A stretch of DNA of 64,000 nt from Lactobacillus sp. PV012 (GTDB lineage: Bacteria; Bacillota; Bacilli; Lactobacillales; Lactobacillaceae). This document shows positions 36,595 through 48,400 of the stretch, one piece after another. The position numbers and the translations under genes were made by a program. Location of the stretch: positions 124,001-188,000 of the forward strand of contig NZ_CP041983.1 in the NCBI RefSeq assembly GCF_014522325.1. Direction: 5' to 3'. The notes under the pieces were generated by a model. It saw nothing but the letters and a program-made list of their open reading frames with translations, was not told the origin of the DNA and made no database searches. Each line of letters begins with the position of its first letter. The first letter of the stretch is position 1.

Positions 36595-37268
36595 AATTTT
36601 GTACAAAAAATAAAAAATATTTGGATAAAAAATAAAAAGAAAATAAAAATAAGCCAGTCTTTCCAAGTGAGAGGGATGGTTTTTATTTTGCTACGTTTTG
36701 AATAACGACCAAAGCTGTGAGCTAACATTCCTTCACTTAATTCTTCACTATGAGCTAAGGCAGGTAGGATAGCTTTAAAATATAAACTTGGTGACCACCA
36801 AGAAAGATTTTGCCCCCGCATTAAAGCTGCAACTTTAATTTTTTTGAGTTCTACTTGCATTTGGGGAATAAAGTTGAAAGCAGCTAGCCAGCCATAAACA
36901 AGTTTAGTAGGGAGATGAAAGTTTTGCTCTAATGAACGAGCGAGCGTAAGAGGAGGAGTGGTGTTAATTAGGATAACTCCTAAAAGGATTAAGACATACA
37001 TTCTTGTAAAGAGTGTCCAAGCTGCTATTAAGTTTGGCTCATCACTAAACCAATAAAGGGAGCTAAAGATTGCAAAGGCAGCTGGAAAGGCAAAGACAAT
37101 AATGAGAGCAAGTTTTTTGAGAGAATATTTGCTTATAAAAAGATAAAGTAAAGAACCTACCAAAAAAGTTAGGTTAATAACCAAATTGGGGATAAAAGAT
37201 ATTTCAAGAGAAATTATTAAAAATAAGAAGAATTTTAAACTAGGATTCAAGGTTAAGACTACTTTCAA
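36585..37268 (-). CDS. ECF transporter T component (YkoC-like)
   Basis: A 227-residue membrane protein of the EcfT/CbiQ family with about five helices. It carries the two coupling motifs that contact the ATPases: MRGQ (near 148-151) and HSFGRY near 190, corresponding to the usual A-R-G type motifs. It overlaps the ATPase gene by 29 bases and is the last gene of the ykoE-D-C order. It would form the transmembrane core that couples ATP hydrolysis to the S component. The start is uncertain; TTG 37268 and a later TTG are both possible. Confidence 0.85.
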   Translation of the reverse strand: MKVVLTLNPSLKFFLFLIISLEISFIPNLVINLTFLVGSLLYLFISKYSLKKLALIIVFAFPAAFAIFSSLYWFSDEPNLIAAWTLFTRMYVLILLGVILINTTPPLTLARSLEQNFHLPTKLVYGWLAAFNFIPQMQVELKKIKVAALMRGQNLSWWSPSLYFKAILPALAHSEELSEGMLAHSFGRYSKRSKIKTIPLTWKDWLIFIFFLFFIQIFFIFCTKFYL

Positions 37269-38559
37269 AAACTAAATTTTGATCTTTTAAGTGTAAGTGA
37301 TAGTTGATAATTTCACTTAAAGGACCAACTTGATGACTAATAATTACAATATTTTTAGAGCGAGCACTTTTTTTGAGCCACTTACAGACAAGTTGTTGAC
37401 TATCGCAATCAAGTCCAGTCAAAGGCTCATCTAGCAAAAGAACACGATGATTTTCTAACAACATTAAAAGAATTTGGAGCTTCTTTTTTTGACCGCCTGA
37501 TAAAGTATAAATGGATTGATCTAAATCAGGAAGGTTGAGTTCTTTAATCATTTGGTCAATTTCTTTTTGTGAAAAAAACTTTGTTTTTCGTCTAGCTGTA
37601 GCAATTTCTGCGGCAGCAGTAAGCTTTAAAAATTGAGGAGTGCTATCAGTAAATACTTCACCAACTGTGGTGAGGTATTTTTTTTGCCGTAATTTACGGA
37701 CTTCTTTTTCTTGGTAAAGTAAGTGGCCTTGGTAAGGCATCATTTTAATGAGTGAATTAAAAAATGCTGATTTACCACTACCATTTTCACCTGTGAGAAG
37801 GGTGATTCCCTGCGGGATGTAGTTAGTAACGTTGTTTAAGAGAGTTTTTTGAGATAGGGATAAAGAAAAATTACTTAAGGTAAAAATTTTATTTTTAGGG
37901 GTGGGGAGGGAGAGCGCTTTTTTAGAGAGTTTAGCCACAGGGAGAGCGAAAGGAGTAAAGTGAATGCCTTTGTTTTTGATAGTTAATTGGTGAGTAACGA
38001 GATTTTCATAACCTTGAGTTTGGTGATCAATGGCGACAATTGTCGTTCCTCTTTTTTTGAATTCGAGTAATTGCTTTAAAAGTAGCTTGCGGCTTGAAGG
38101 ATCACAATTACTAAATGCTTCATCAAGTAAGAGTAAGTCAGGTTCCATAATGGCTGCAATCGCAAAACTGACACGTTGCTTTTCCCCAGAAGATAAAGTC
38201 TGTAAAGGTTGGTTAAGTAGGGAAGTAAGATGTAAGGCTGTAGCTACTTGGGTGATCTTTTTTTTAGCATGGGTAGGACTGATATTGAGATTTTCTAAGC
38301 TAAAAATTAATTCTTCTAAAGCAGTTGGCATGACGAAATGACTAGTTGGATCTTGAAAAACCATAGTCCAATTTTTGGGTCGTACAATTGCCTTTCCAGC
38401 CGGTAATAAATGAGCAATTAACTTTAAGAGAGTGGATTTACCACTGCCATTACTACCAGTAAGTAAGGTAAAAGAACCAGTAGGTAAGGAAAAATTAACG
38501 TCTTTGAAGATGTCTTTTTGATGATAAGCAAAATTGAGATTTTTAACTTTAATAGTCAT
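37240..38559 (-). CDS. ECF transporter double ATP-binding protein (YkoD-like)
   Basis: A 439-residue protein with two ABC ATPase domains in one chain. Domain 1: Walker A GSNGSGKST, signature LSSGEKQR, Walker B LLLLDEAFS. Domain 2 from about residue 225: Walker A GENGSGKSA (Ala replaces the usual Thr), signature LSGGQKKK, Walker B VLLLDEPLT. Fusion of the two energising ATPases is typical of YkoD. It overlaps ykoE by 11 bases and ecfT by 29, so the three are translated together. The Ala in the second Walker A is unusual and may weaken that site. Confidence 0.88.
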   Translation of the reverse strand: MTIKVKNLNFAYHQKDIFKDVNFSLPTGSFTLLTGSNGSGKSTLLKLIAHLLPAGKAIVRPKNWTMVFQDPTSHFVMPTALEELIFSLENLNISPTHAKKKITQVATALHLTSLLNQPLQTLSSGEKQRVSFAIAAIMEPDLLLLDEAFSNCDPSSRKLLLKQLLEFKKRGTTIVAIDHQTQGYENLVTHQLTIKNKGIHFTPFALPVAKLSKKALSLPTPKNKIFTLSNFSLSLSQKTLLNNVTNYIPQGITLLTGENGSGKSAFFNSLIKMMPYQGHLLYQEKEVRKLRQKKYLTTVGEVFTDSTPQFLKLTAAAEIATARRKTKFFSQKEIDQMIKELNLPDLDQSIYTLSGGQKKKLQILLMLLENHRVLLLDEPLTGLDCDSQQLVCKWLKKSARSKNIVIISHQVGPLSEIINYHLHLKDQNLVFESSLNLES

Positions 38560-39112
38560 GAATAATATCAGCTTTCTGAACTAATTTGAGGATTTGGCTA
38601 ACTAAGACAGCACTAAATAAAAATAGTGAAAACCAGCGCACAATAAAGTAGATTATTAGCCTGGAAAAAGGGAAGAGGTTATAACCATTTTTGAAATAGT
38701 CATAGACAAAACTAAAAATGGTAGTTGTGGTAGCTGATAGAGTAAGCGTAAAAAAATTGTAGTATTTATAGCCAGTTAAGAAAAATCCTGCTTCACTACC
38801 AGTTGCTTGAACAAAACCAGAAATAATATTTGCCATTCCCCATTGTGCCATAAAAAAAGTTTCCATTAAGCTACTTAAAAATTCTCCTAAAAAGCTACTA
38901 CCAGGTTTTCTAATTAAAAATCCGGTTAAAGGCCCTGCCATACACCAAAGACCGAGCACAATATCGTTAGCTAAAGGCCCAAAACCGACAGGAGTTAGGG
39001 CTAAAGTAAGGAGATTATAAAGGAGATCACTTGAGGTGTAAATAAAACCCCAGATAATTCCTAAAAGACAAATGAAAATGATGTTATTAATAGTATAAAA
39101 TTTAAATTTCAT
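38549..39112 (-). CDS. ECF transporter S component, YkoE family
   Basis: A 187-residue integral membrane protein with five to six helices. The segments GIIWGFIYTSSDLLYN, GPLANDIVLGLWCMAGPLTGFLIRKPGSS and QWGMANIISGFVQATGSE match YkoE, the substrate-binding subunit of the YkoEDC transporter. In other bacteria YkoE systems are linked to thiamine or its precursor HMP, mostly through TPP riboswitches. I looked for one upstream of this gene and found none, so the vitamin assignment rests on family alone. Confidence 0.82.
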   Translation of the reverse strand: MKFKFYTINNIIFICLLGIIWGFIYTSSDLLYNLLTLALTPVGFGPLANDIVLGLWCMAGPLTGFLIRKPGSSFLGEFLSSLMETFFMAQWGMANIISGFVQATGSEAGFFLTGYKYYNFFTLTLSATTTTIFSFVYDYFKNGYNLFPFSRLIIYFIVRWFSLFLFSAVLVSQILKLVQKADIIHDY

Positions 39113-39499
39113 AGTTATAACTCACAAAATAAGGGTAAATTCTAAAAAAATTATGTTGTTAATTATTTATATAATAAAAATAAAACAAAAAATATTAAAT
39201 AACATTAAATTAATGGTATATCAACAAAAATCGAGGTTTTTTAAATTGATAAAAAAGGGATCAAAAATAGTTGATAGTTTAATAAAAAGTGTTATTATAT
39301 TTACGAAGATGAAATTTTGTAATTTAATATATTGACTTTTAATCAACAAAAATTATTTTTTTCCTTAATTTACATTTTTATTAATCACAACTTTAAAATA
39401 ACAAAATATTTCGAATTATAAGTTAATTATTAAAGCCAATTATTTAATTACAATTTGATCTAAATTTGTTGGATTTGTTATAAGAAAGGACGAGAGTGA
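39113..39499. other. 387-bp AT-rich gap between the ECF operon and the giant adhesin
   Basis: Very rich in A and T, without a supportable gene; a short frame at 39153-39335 is low complexity and has no ribosome binding site. TPP riboswitch core words are absent on either strand. AAAGGA at 39484-39489 serves the adhesin start at 39500. Confidence 0.5.
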
Positions 39500-42400
39500 A
39501 TGTTGTCGAAGAATAATTTTCAAGAACGACTTCGCAAAATGGAGAGAAAAGAAGAAAGATTCTCCATTAGAAAATTAACTATTGGTGCTGTATCTGTACT
39601 TATTGGAGTAAGCTTTTTCGCAATGCATCCCCAAGATGTAGCAAAAGCTGATACAGTAACTCCAAATTCTTCTTTAGTTGAAGATGCAAAGATTTCAGTA
39701 ACGCAACCAACGCAAAAGACTGAAGAAACAGTTAAAGTAGCTGAAAGTCAAAGCGAAGCACCCGAAACTACAAAGACTACTGACCAAAAAGCTACTAGCC
39801 TTTCTGATGCAACTGCTACTCAAAGTAGCGCAGCAGAGGTCAAAAATGATAGCAAAGCAAGTTCAGCTAGTGAAAATAGTGTAGCTTCTTCTGCTGTAGT
39901 TGAAAAGCAAACTAAAAGTAAAAATAGCACTGCCCCTACAGTAACTAGTGCAGCTACTAAAGAAAATATTACCACTAATGAAGTGCAACAGTCTTCTGAA
40001 AATGTAGCTCCAGCTTCAGCATCAGTTGCGAATACACAAAGTGTTGCAGCTACTAGTGCACCAACACAAAGTGATACAAATGGAGTAAATTCTAAGAATT
40101 CTAATACTGAAGTAGCAACAACTTCTGCTCTTGAAAATGGTATCAAAAATAGTGATAATTTCACTACCTTAAATCTTGAAAAGGGAGAAAATCTTTTAAC
40201 TTCTGTTAATACTTTAAAGAACACTCCTGTCGTAACTAATGATGAATCTAAAAAGAAGGCTCTTTTAGCATCTGCCTTAAACACTTCTTTGGTACAAGAT
40301 ACTGCTCATACTGCTAATGTAGGAAATTTTGCGGATCTTTCAAAGGCTATCGTAAATAAAGATATTACTACTATTAATCTTACTAATGATATTGACTTAA
40401 CCAATATGACTGAAGCAGAAAGTCAAGTTGATGGTGGATTAGTATCTGGTGGTACTGGTCGGAATGGTGATAACTGGTTACAACCTTATGAATTAGCTGC
40501 TAATAAGACATCAGACAGTCCATACCAAGGAATTGCTCGTGATGTAACTATTAATGGTAATGATCATACCGTTAATATGGGCAAGTGGTTTATTTCACTA
40601 TGGAATCAAAATCAAGATAATAATAATGGTTGGCACTTAACTTTCAATGATATGAAAGTTGAAAATAATTCAACTAGTACCCGTTATACACCAATTTATT
40701 TCGGTAACATGAACGGAACTAATCTTAATAAAGTTAGCCTTACCTTCAATAATTTCCAAGCGGATTTAAATACACCATTGACTAATGATGAAGAACCTGT
40801 AGATGTTATTTTTAAAGGTAAAGATGTAATTAACGTTTCACCTTTAAAAGATAATCTAACTGGGTCAATTCAATCAGGTGCAGATCGAAATATCATTTTT
40901 GCCAAAAATGTTTTAATCGATGATAACGCAGATGTAAGTATTACCGCTTCAATGCTTTCTAGTGGTAGTATTATAAGCTTTGATGGTGTTCAAGATGAAG
41001 AACACAATGTAATTAAGCTGGATAATACCAATGATGCTAATGCCGGAAGTGTAGCAGTTGGTAAAAATGCAAAATTAACTATTGATACTAACGGTATTGA
41101 TGGTAAAGGGAGCACTACTAGCTTACGTGGTATCGCATCACGTAATACAAACGGTACAATGACCTTAAATGAAGGTGCTACTGTTAATATGACCTTAGGT
41201 ACAGGTCACTCATCAGCAGTTCTATTAAGTAATTTAATTTTAGATAAAAATTCAACACTTAATATTGATACTATGCAAGACAACAGTGGCTATAGCCAAC
41301 GTAGTTCGGGTGACTTAGGTGCTAATGGCTGGTTATATGCTCCAATTGGATTAGGGGTTATCAGTTTTGCTCAAACTGATAAGGCTTCATTAAAGGTTGC
41401 TAAAGGTGCTACCTTAAAGATGACTCGTGGCAACGTTAAAACTTCTACACCAATGATTGCCTTAGGTGGATCAAAAGTAGGAAATGGTAACTACGACGTT
41501 GACTTTGAAGACGGGTCAACAGTTGACATTCAAGATGCTTCTCAAAATAGAGCTTTAACTGGTCTTATTCCAACTTCTGCGAGTCAAGCTTATAACCCAT
41601 TAATTTTAGTTTATAAGTCAAATGATGTAATGAAGATTGGACAAATGAAATACCTTAATCTTCAAAGAACTAATCCTAATGGCAATTCAGCTGGAAACAT
41701 GATTAATGCCAGTGCTGGTGTAACATTAAATGCTGGTAATTACGGTGGTGTTGATGTCAAACAATGGGATAAGGGTAATACTGGTGATAATCCAAACTCA
41801 ACTTGGCAAGTAGAAAACTTTGGTTCTGGTTCGAACGGTAAAATGAATACTGTTGGTATGGCACCAGTTGAAGATGACAAACAAAGTGACTTTAAGAGTA
41901 ATTTTAATCTACAAGGCACTGAACAACGCGTTGTAATGACTTCAATGGATCTTGAAGCTTACAACTACGATGCACGTTACCAAGATTCAACTGCTAAAGT
42001 TGGTGAAACTATCAATATTGATACACCTACTTTCTACCAAGTTGGTGAAGATGGCACTCTTAGTCCAGCTAATCCAAATCCTGCTCTAATTGATAACACT
42101 ACTTCAAGTCATCCATATCAATTAGGTTGGGCAAAAACTGGTAACGTAAATATTCCTCAAGGTGCAACTATTGATAGTGCAACTGGTAAGATTACTTTTG
42201 CTGCTAACCAAGGACAAGTTGGTACTGTAGTGAACATTCCTGTAACTGTAACTTATAAGGATGATTCTATTGATGAAGTTATTGCTCCAGTTTATGTAGA
42301 AGGTGATAACTACACTCCACTTTGGCAAAAAGATGCTAATGGTAATACAACTGGTGTAGTAAGTCTTCACTATAATGGAGATAATTTACCAGAAACTACT

Positions 42401-45400
42401 GATCAATCAGCTCAAGTAGCAAACATCGCTAATAATTACTCTTTAACTTATTACAATATTCCAACTGAAGATGATATAGAAGTTGCTCCAGTAGATCTTA
42501 CCAACTACGGTACAGTGACTTGGGCAAAGACTCCTTCTACAGTAGTAGATACTCCAAGTGATGAAACAACTGTTTCAGTTCCTGTAGCTATTAACTTTGA
42601 TTCAAACTCAACAGCAGTTAAGAATGGATATGTAGCAGCTGGTACTCAAAACACTGATTTAAACTTAGATTTAACTGGTGCAGAATCTAAGAAGAATGAT
42701 CCTGGCTTTTCAAAGAAGAGTATTGAAGATGGTTTAACTCAAACTCAATTTAAGCGTTTAGTTGATACCAGTGCTTTAGACAATGCAGGTATTAATTACA
42801 CTTTAAGCTGGGCAGATACACCAACTACTAATGCTCAAAATAATGGTACAGTTCGTGTAACTTATCCATCTGTAATGCAAGGTGATGGTACTACTCCAGC
42901 TTACTTAGATGTTCCAGTTCAATACAAGGTAAATGACCCATCTCAAACTGCAGATGATATTGATGTAACTTATCCAACTACTACAGTTGAAAGCGATAAG
43001 CCAGCAACTATTTCCCCAGTTATTACTGATAATGATGGTAAAACAACTGAAGTACCAGCAGGTACAAAGTTTGAAATTGACGGAACTAATCCAGCTGGTG
43101 CAACTATTGATCCAACTACTGGTGTTGTAACTATTCCAGCTACTAATACTACTGAAGTAACTACTGTTCCTATTAAAGTAACTTACCCAGATGGTTCCAC
43201 AACTGATACCACTGTTAAGAGTGTATCTGTTGCAACTAATGATGATGTGAAGAATCCAACTTCTCCATATGACATTATTAAAGACCCAAGCAATTTACCA
43301 GCAGGTACAAAGGTAACTTGGGCAGATGATAATACTCCTACTGCAGGTGACAATGTTCCAGCTAAAGTTATTGTAAGCGTCCCAGGGTCTACTCCAATTG
43401 AAGTAACTGGTACTGCACATTACGATGATAGTGTGATTTACACTCCTCAAGTTAAGAACCCAGTTCAAGCTACTCCAGAATCATTGCCAGATGCAAGTGA
43501 TCAAATTTTGAATATGAAAGATTTACCATCCGGTACTACTGCAGCATGGCAAGATGGACAACAAGTTCCAGTTACTCCTAACCAAACTATCCCAGGTACA
43601 ATTGTAGTAACTTACCCAGATGGTTCTACTGATACTGTTAAAACAACTATTACCACTTCTGGTATAACTGATGCAGATGAATATACTCCCGAACCTGTTG
43701 CTGATTTAACTACTGAAATTGGTAAGCTTCCAGAGCCAGCAAAGGCAATTAGCAATGCTAGCGAAATGCCAACAGGAACTACTTACACTTGGAGTAAAGA
43801 ACCAGATGTAAATAAGGTAGGCGATACTACTGGTGAAGTAACAGTAACTTATCCAGATGGGACGACTGATACTGTAACAGTACCTGTAGCTGTAAAGGGT
43901 GCTGACAAGACAGATTTACAAAAAGCTGTTGATGAAGCTCCAACTGTAGAAAAGACTCCAGCCTATGAAAATGGTAGTGATGAGGCTAAGAAAGCTTACG
44001 ATGATGCAGTTTCTGCAGGGAAAGAAGTCTTAAATAACCCAGATGCAACACAAGCACAAGTAGATGATGCAACGAAGGCAATTAATGATGCTAAAGCTGG
44101 TTTAGATGGTAAAGTTACTGTAAAACCTTACTACCCAGCAACTTCAAGTTCCGCTTCAGTAGCATCAAGCGCAGCAGATGTAGCTAAGGATAATGCAGAC
44201 AAAGCTAGTTCAGCAGCAAGCAGTGCCGCAAGTGCAGCTAGTGATGCATCAAGTGCTGCAGAAAAGAACTCAGCAGCTAAGAGTGCTGCAGAAAAGGCAA
44301 GCTCAGAAGCAAGCGTAGCAAGTTCTGCAGCTTCAAAAGCATCAAGTGCGGCTTCAGTAGCAAGCAGTGCTGCAAGTGATGCAGAAGTACAAAAGAGTAT
44401 TGCAAGTGAACAAGATTCAATTGCAAGTTCAGCAGCCTCAGCAGGAGATAGCTCAGTAGCAAGTGATGCAGAATCAAAGGCATCAAGCGCAGCTAAGAAA
44501 GCTAGTGAAGATGCAGATATTGCTAAGAATGCCGCAAGTGATTCTTCAACTGCAGCATCAACAGCAAGCTCAGCAGCTAGTGAAGCTTCAAGCGCAGCTA
44601 GCGATGCTAAATCAAAGGCAAGCGAAACACCAAGCTCAGCAACTACCACTCCTTACTACCCAGCTGCATCAAGTTCAGCTTCAGTAGCAAGTAGTGCAGC
44701 AAGTGAAGCAAAGAGCAATTCAGATAAAGCCAGTGAAGCAAACAGCAAGGCACAAAGTGCAGCCAGCGATGCATCAAGTGCTGCAGAAAAGAACTCAGCA
44801 GCTAAGAGTGATGCAGAAAAGGCAAGTTCAGCAGCAAGCGTAGCAAGTTCTGCAGCTTCAAAAGCATCAAGTGCGGCTTCAGTAGCAAGCAGTGCTGCAA
44901 GTGATGCAGAAGTACAAAAGAGTATTGCAAGTGAACAAGATTCAATTGCAAGTTCAGCAGCCTCAGCAGGAAATAGCTCAGTAGCAAGTGATGCAGAATC
45001 AAAGGCATCAAGCGCAGCTAATAAAGCTAGTGAAGATGCAGATATTGCTAAGAGTGCCGCAAGTGAGTCTTCAACTGCAGCATCAACAGCAAGCTCAGCA
45101 GCTAGCGATGCATCAAGTGCAGCCAGCGATGCTAAATCAAAGGCAAGCGAAACACCAAGCTCAGCAACTACCACTCCTTACTACCCAGCAACTTCAAGTT
45201 CCGCTTCAGTAGCATCAAGCGCAGCAGATGTAGCTAAGGATAATGCAGACAAAGCCAGTTCAGCAGCAAGCAGTGCCGCAAGTGCTGCCAGCGAAGCATC
45301 AAGTGCAGCAGAAAAGAACTCAGCAGCTAAGAGTGATGCAGAAAAGGCAAGTTCAGCAGCAAGCGTAGCAAGTTCTGCAGCTTCAAAAGCATCAAGTGCC

Positions 45401-48400
45401 GCTTCAGTAGCAAGCAGTGCTGCAAGTGATGCAGAAGTACAAAAGAGTATTGCAAGTGAACAAGATTCAATTGCAAGTTCAGCAGCCTCAGCAGGAGATA
45501 GCTCAGTAGCAAGTGATGCAGAATCAAAGGCATCAAGCGCAGCTAATAAAGCTAGTGAAGATGCAGATATTGCTAAGAGTGCCGCAAGTGAGTCTTCAAC
45601 TGCAGCATCAACAGCAAGCTCAGCAGCTAGCGATGCATCAAGTGCAGCCAGCGATGCTAAATCAAAGGCAAGCGAAACACCAAGCTCAGCAACTACCACT
45701 CCTTACTACCCAGCAACTTCAAGTTCCGCTTCAGTAGCATCAAGCGCAGCAGATGTAGCTAAGGATAATGCAGACAAAGCCAGTTCAGCAGCAAGCAGTG
45801 CCGCAAGTGCTGCCAGCGAAGCATCAAGTGCAGCAGAAAAGAACTCAGCAGCTAAGAGTGATGCAGAAAAGGCAAGTTCAGCAGCAAGCGTAGCAAGTTC
45901 TGCAGCTTCAAAAGCATCAAGTGCCGCTTCAGTAGCAAGCAGTGCTGCAAGTGATGCAGAAGTACAAAAGAGTATTGCAAGTGAACAAGATTCAATTGCA
46001 AGTTCAGCAGCCTCAGCAGGAGATAGCTCAGTAGCAAGTGATGCAGAATCAAAGGCATCAAGTGCAGCTAAGAAAGCTAGTGAAGATGCAGATATTGCTA
46101 AGAGTGCCGCAAGTGATTCTTCAACTGCAGCATCAACAGCAAGCTCAGCAGCTAGTGAAGCTTCAAGCGCAGCCAGCGATGCTAAATCAAAGGCAAGCGA
46201 AACACCAAGCTCAGCTTCAAGTGATTACGCAAGCCAAGCATCAAGTGCTGCAAGTGAAGCAGGAAGTCATGCAAGTGATGCTTCAAACTCATCAAGTGCT
46301 GCCTCAAGTTCCGCTAGCGAAGCAAAGAGCAATGCAGATAAGGATCCAAACAATTCAACTGCTAGCTCAGCTGCTTCAACTGCATCAAGTGCAGCAAGTG
46401 TTGCAAGTTCAGCTGCATCAACAGCAAGTTCAGCAGCTAGCGATGCATCAAGTGCAGCTTCAGTAGCCTCAAGTGCACAAAGTGCAGCCTCAAGTTATGC
46501 AAGTGAAGGTAACTCAAGTGCAGCAAGTGATGCCGAATCAATAGCTTCAAGTGCTGCAAGCACAGCTAAGAGTGACGATTCAGTAGCCAGCTCAGCTGCA
46601 TCAATAGCAAGTTCAGCAGCAAGTGTGGCATCAAGCGCAGCCTCAGTAGCCTCAAGTTCAGCTAGTGAAGGTTCATCTTCAGCTACTCCAAGCTCAGCTT
46701 CAAGTGACTACGCAAGCCAAGCATCAAGTGCCGCAAGTGAAGCAGGAAGCCACGCAAGTGATGCTTCAAACTCATCAAGTGCTGCCTCAAGTTCCGCTAG
46801 CGAAGCAAAGAGCAATGCAGATAAGGATCCAAACAATTCAACTGCTAGCTCAGCTGCTTCAACTGCATCAAGTGCAGCAAGTGTTGCAAGTTCAGCTGCA
46901 TCAACAGCAAGTTCAGCAGCTAGCGATGCATCAAGTGCAGCTTCAGTAGCCTCAAGTGCACAAAGTGCAGCCTCAAGTTATGCAAGTGAAGGTAACTCAA
47001 GTGCAGCAAGTGATGCCGAATCAATAGCTTCAAGTGCTGCAAGCACAGCTAAGAGTGACGATTCAGTAGCCAGCTCAGCTGCATCAATAGCAAGTTCAGC
47101 AGCAAGTGTGGCATCAAGCGCAGCCTCAGTAGCCTCAAGTTCAGCTAGTGAAGGTTCATCTTCAGCTACTCCAAGCTCAGCTTCAAGTGACTACGCAAGC
47201 CAAGCATCAAGTGCCGCAAGTGAAGCAGGAAGTCACGCAAGTGATGCTTCAAACTCATCAAGTGCTGCCTCAAGTTCCGCTAGCGAAGCAAAGAGCAATG
47301 CAGATAAGGATCCAAACAATTCAACTGCTAGCTCAGCTGCTTCAACTGCATCAAGCGCAGCAAGTGTTGCAAGTTCAGCTGCATCAACAGCAAGTTCAGC
47401 AGCTAGCGATGCATCAAGTGCAGCTTCAGTAGCCTCAAGTGCACAAAGTGCAGCATCAAGTTATGCCAGTGAAGGTAATTCAAGTGCTGCAAGTGATGCC
47501 GAATCAATGGCTTCAAGTGCTGCAAGCACAGCTAAGAGTGACGATTCAGTAGCAAGCTCAGCCGCATCAACAGCAAGTTCAGCAGCTAGTGAAGCTTCAA
47601 GCGCAGCTAGTGAAGGTTCATCTTCAGCTACTCCAAGCTCAGCTTCAAGTGATTACGCAAGCCAAGCATCAAGTGCTGCAAGTGAAGCAGGAAGTCACGC
47701 AAGTGATGCTTCAAACTCATCAAGTGCTGCCTCAAGTTCCGCTAGCGAAGCAAAGAGCAATGCAGATAAGGATCCAAACAATTTAACTGCCAGCTCAGCT
47801 GCTTCAACTGCATCAAGCGCAGCAAGTGTTGCAAGTTCAGCTGCATCAACAGCAAGTTCAGCAGCTAGCGATGCATCAAGCGCAGCTTCAGTAGCCTCAA
47901 GTGCACAAAGTGCTGCCTCAAGTTATGCAAGTGAAGGTAACTCAAGTGCAGCAAGTGATGCAGAATCAATGGCATCAAGCGCAGCAAGCACAGCTAAGAG
48001 TGACGATTCAGTGGCAAGCTCAGCTGCATCAACAGCAAGTTCAGCAGCAAGTGTGGCATCAAGCGCAGCCTCAGTAGCCTCAAGTTCAGCTAGTGAAGGT
48101 TCATCTTCAGCTACTCCAAGCTCAGCTTCAAGTGACTACGCAAGCCAAGCATCAAGTGCCGCAAGTGAAGCAGGAAGTCACGCAAGTGATGCTTCAAACT
48201 CATCAAGTGCTGCCTCAAGTTCCGCTAGCGAAGCAAAGAGCAATGCAGATAAGGATCCAAACAATTCAACTGCCAGCTCAGCTGCTTCAACTGCATCAAG
48301 CGCATCAAGTGTTGCAAGTTCAGCCGCATCAACAGCAAGTTCAGCAGCTAGCGATGCATCAAGTGCAGCTTCAGTAGCCTCAAGTGCACAAAGTGCAGCA

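Noticed and set aside
39153..39335. 60-codon frame in the AT-rich gap
   Set aside because: Low complexity, no ribosome binding site, and composition like the surrounding gap.
39113..39499. TPP riboswitch before the YkoE operon
   Set aside because: Searched both strands by eye for the conserved core and found none.
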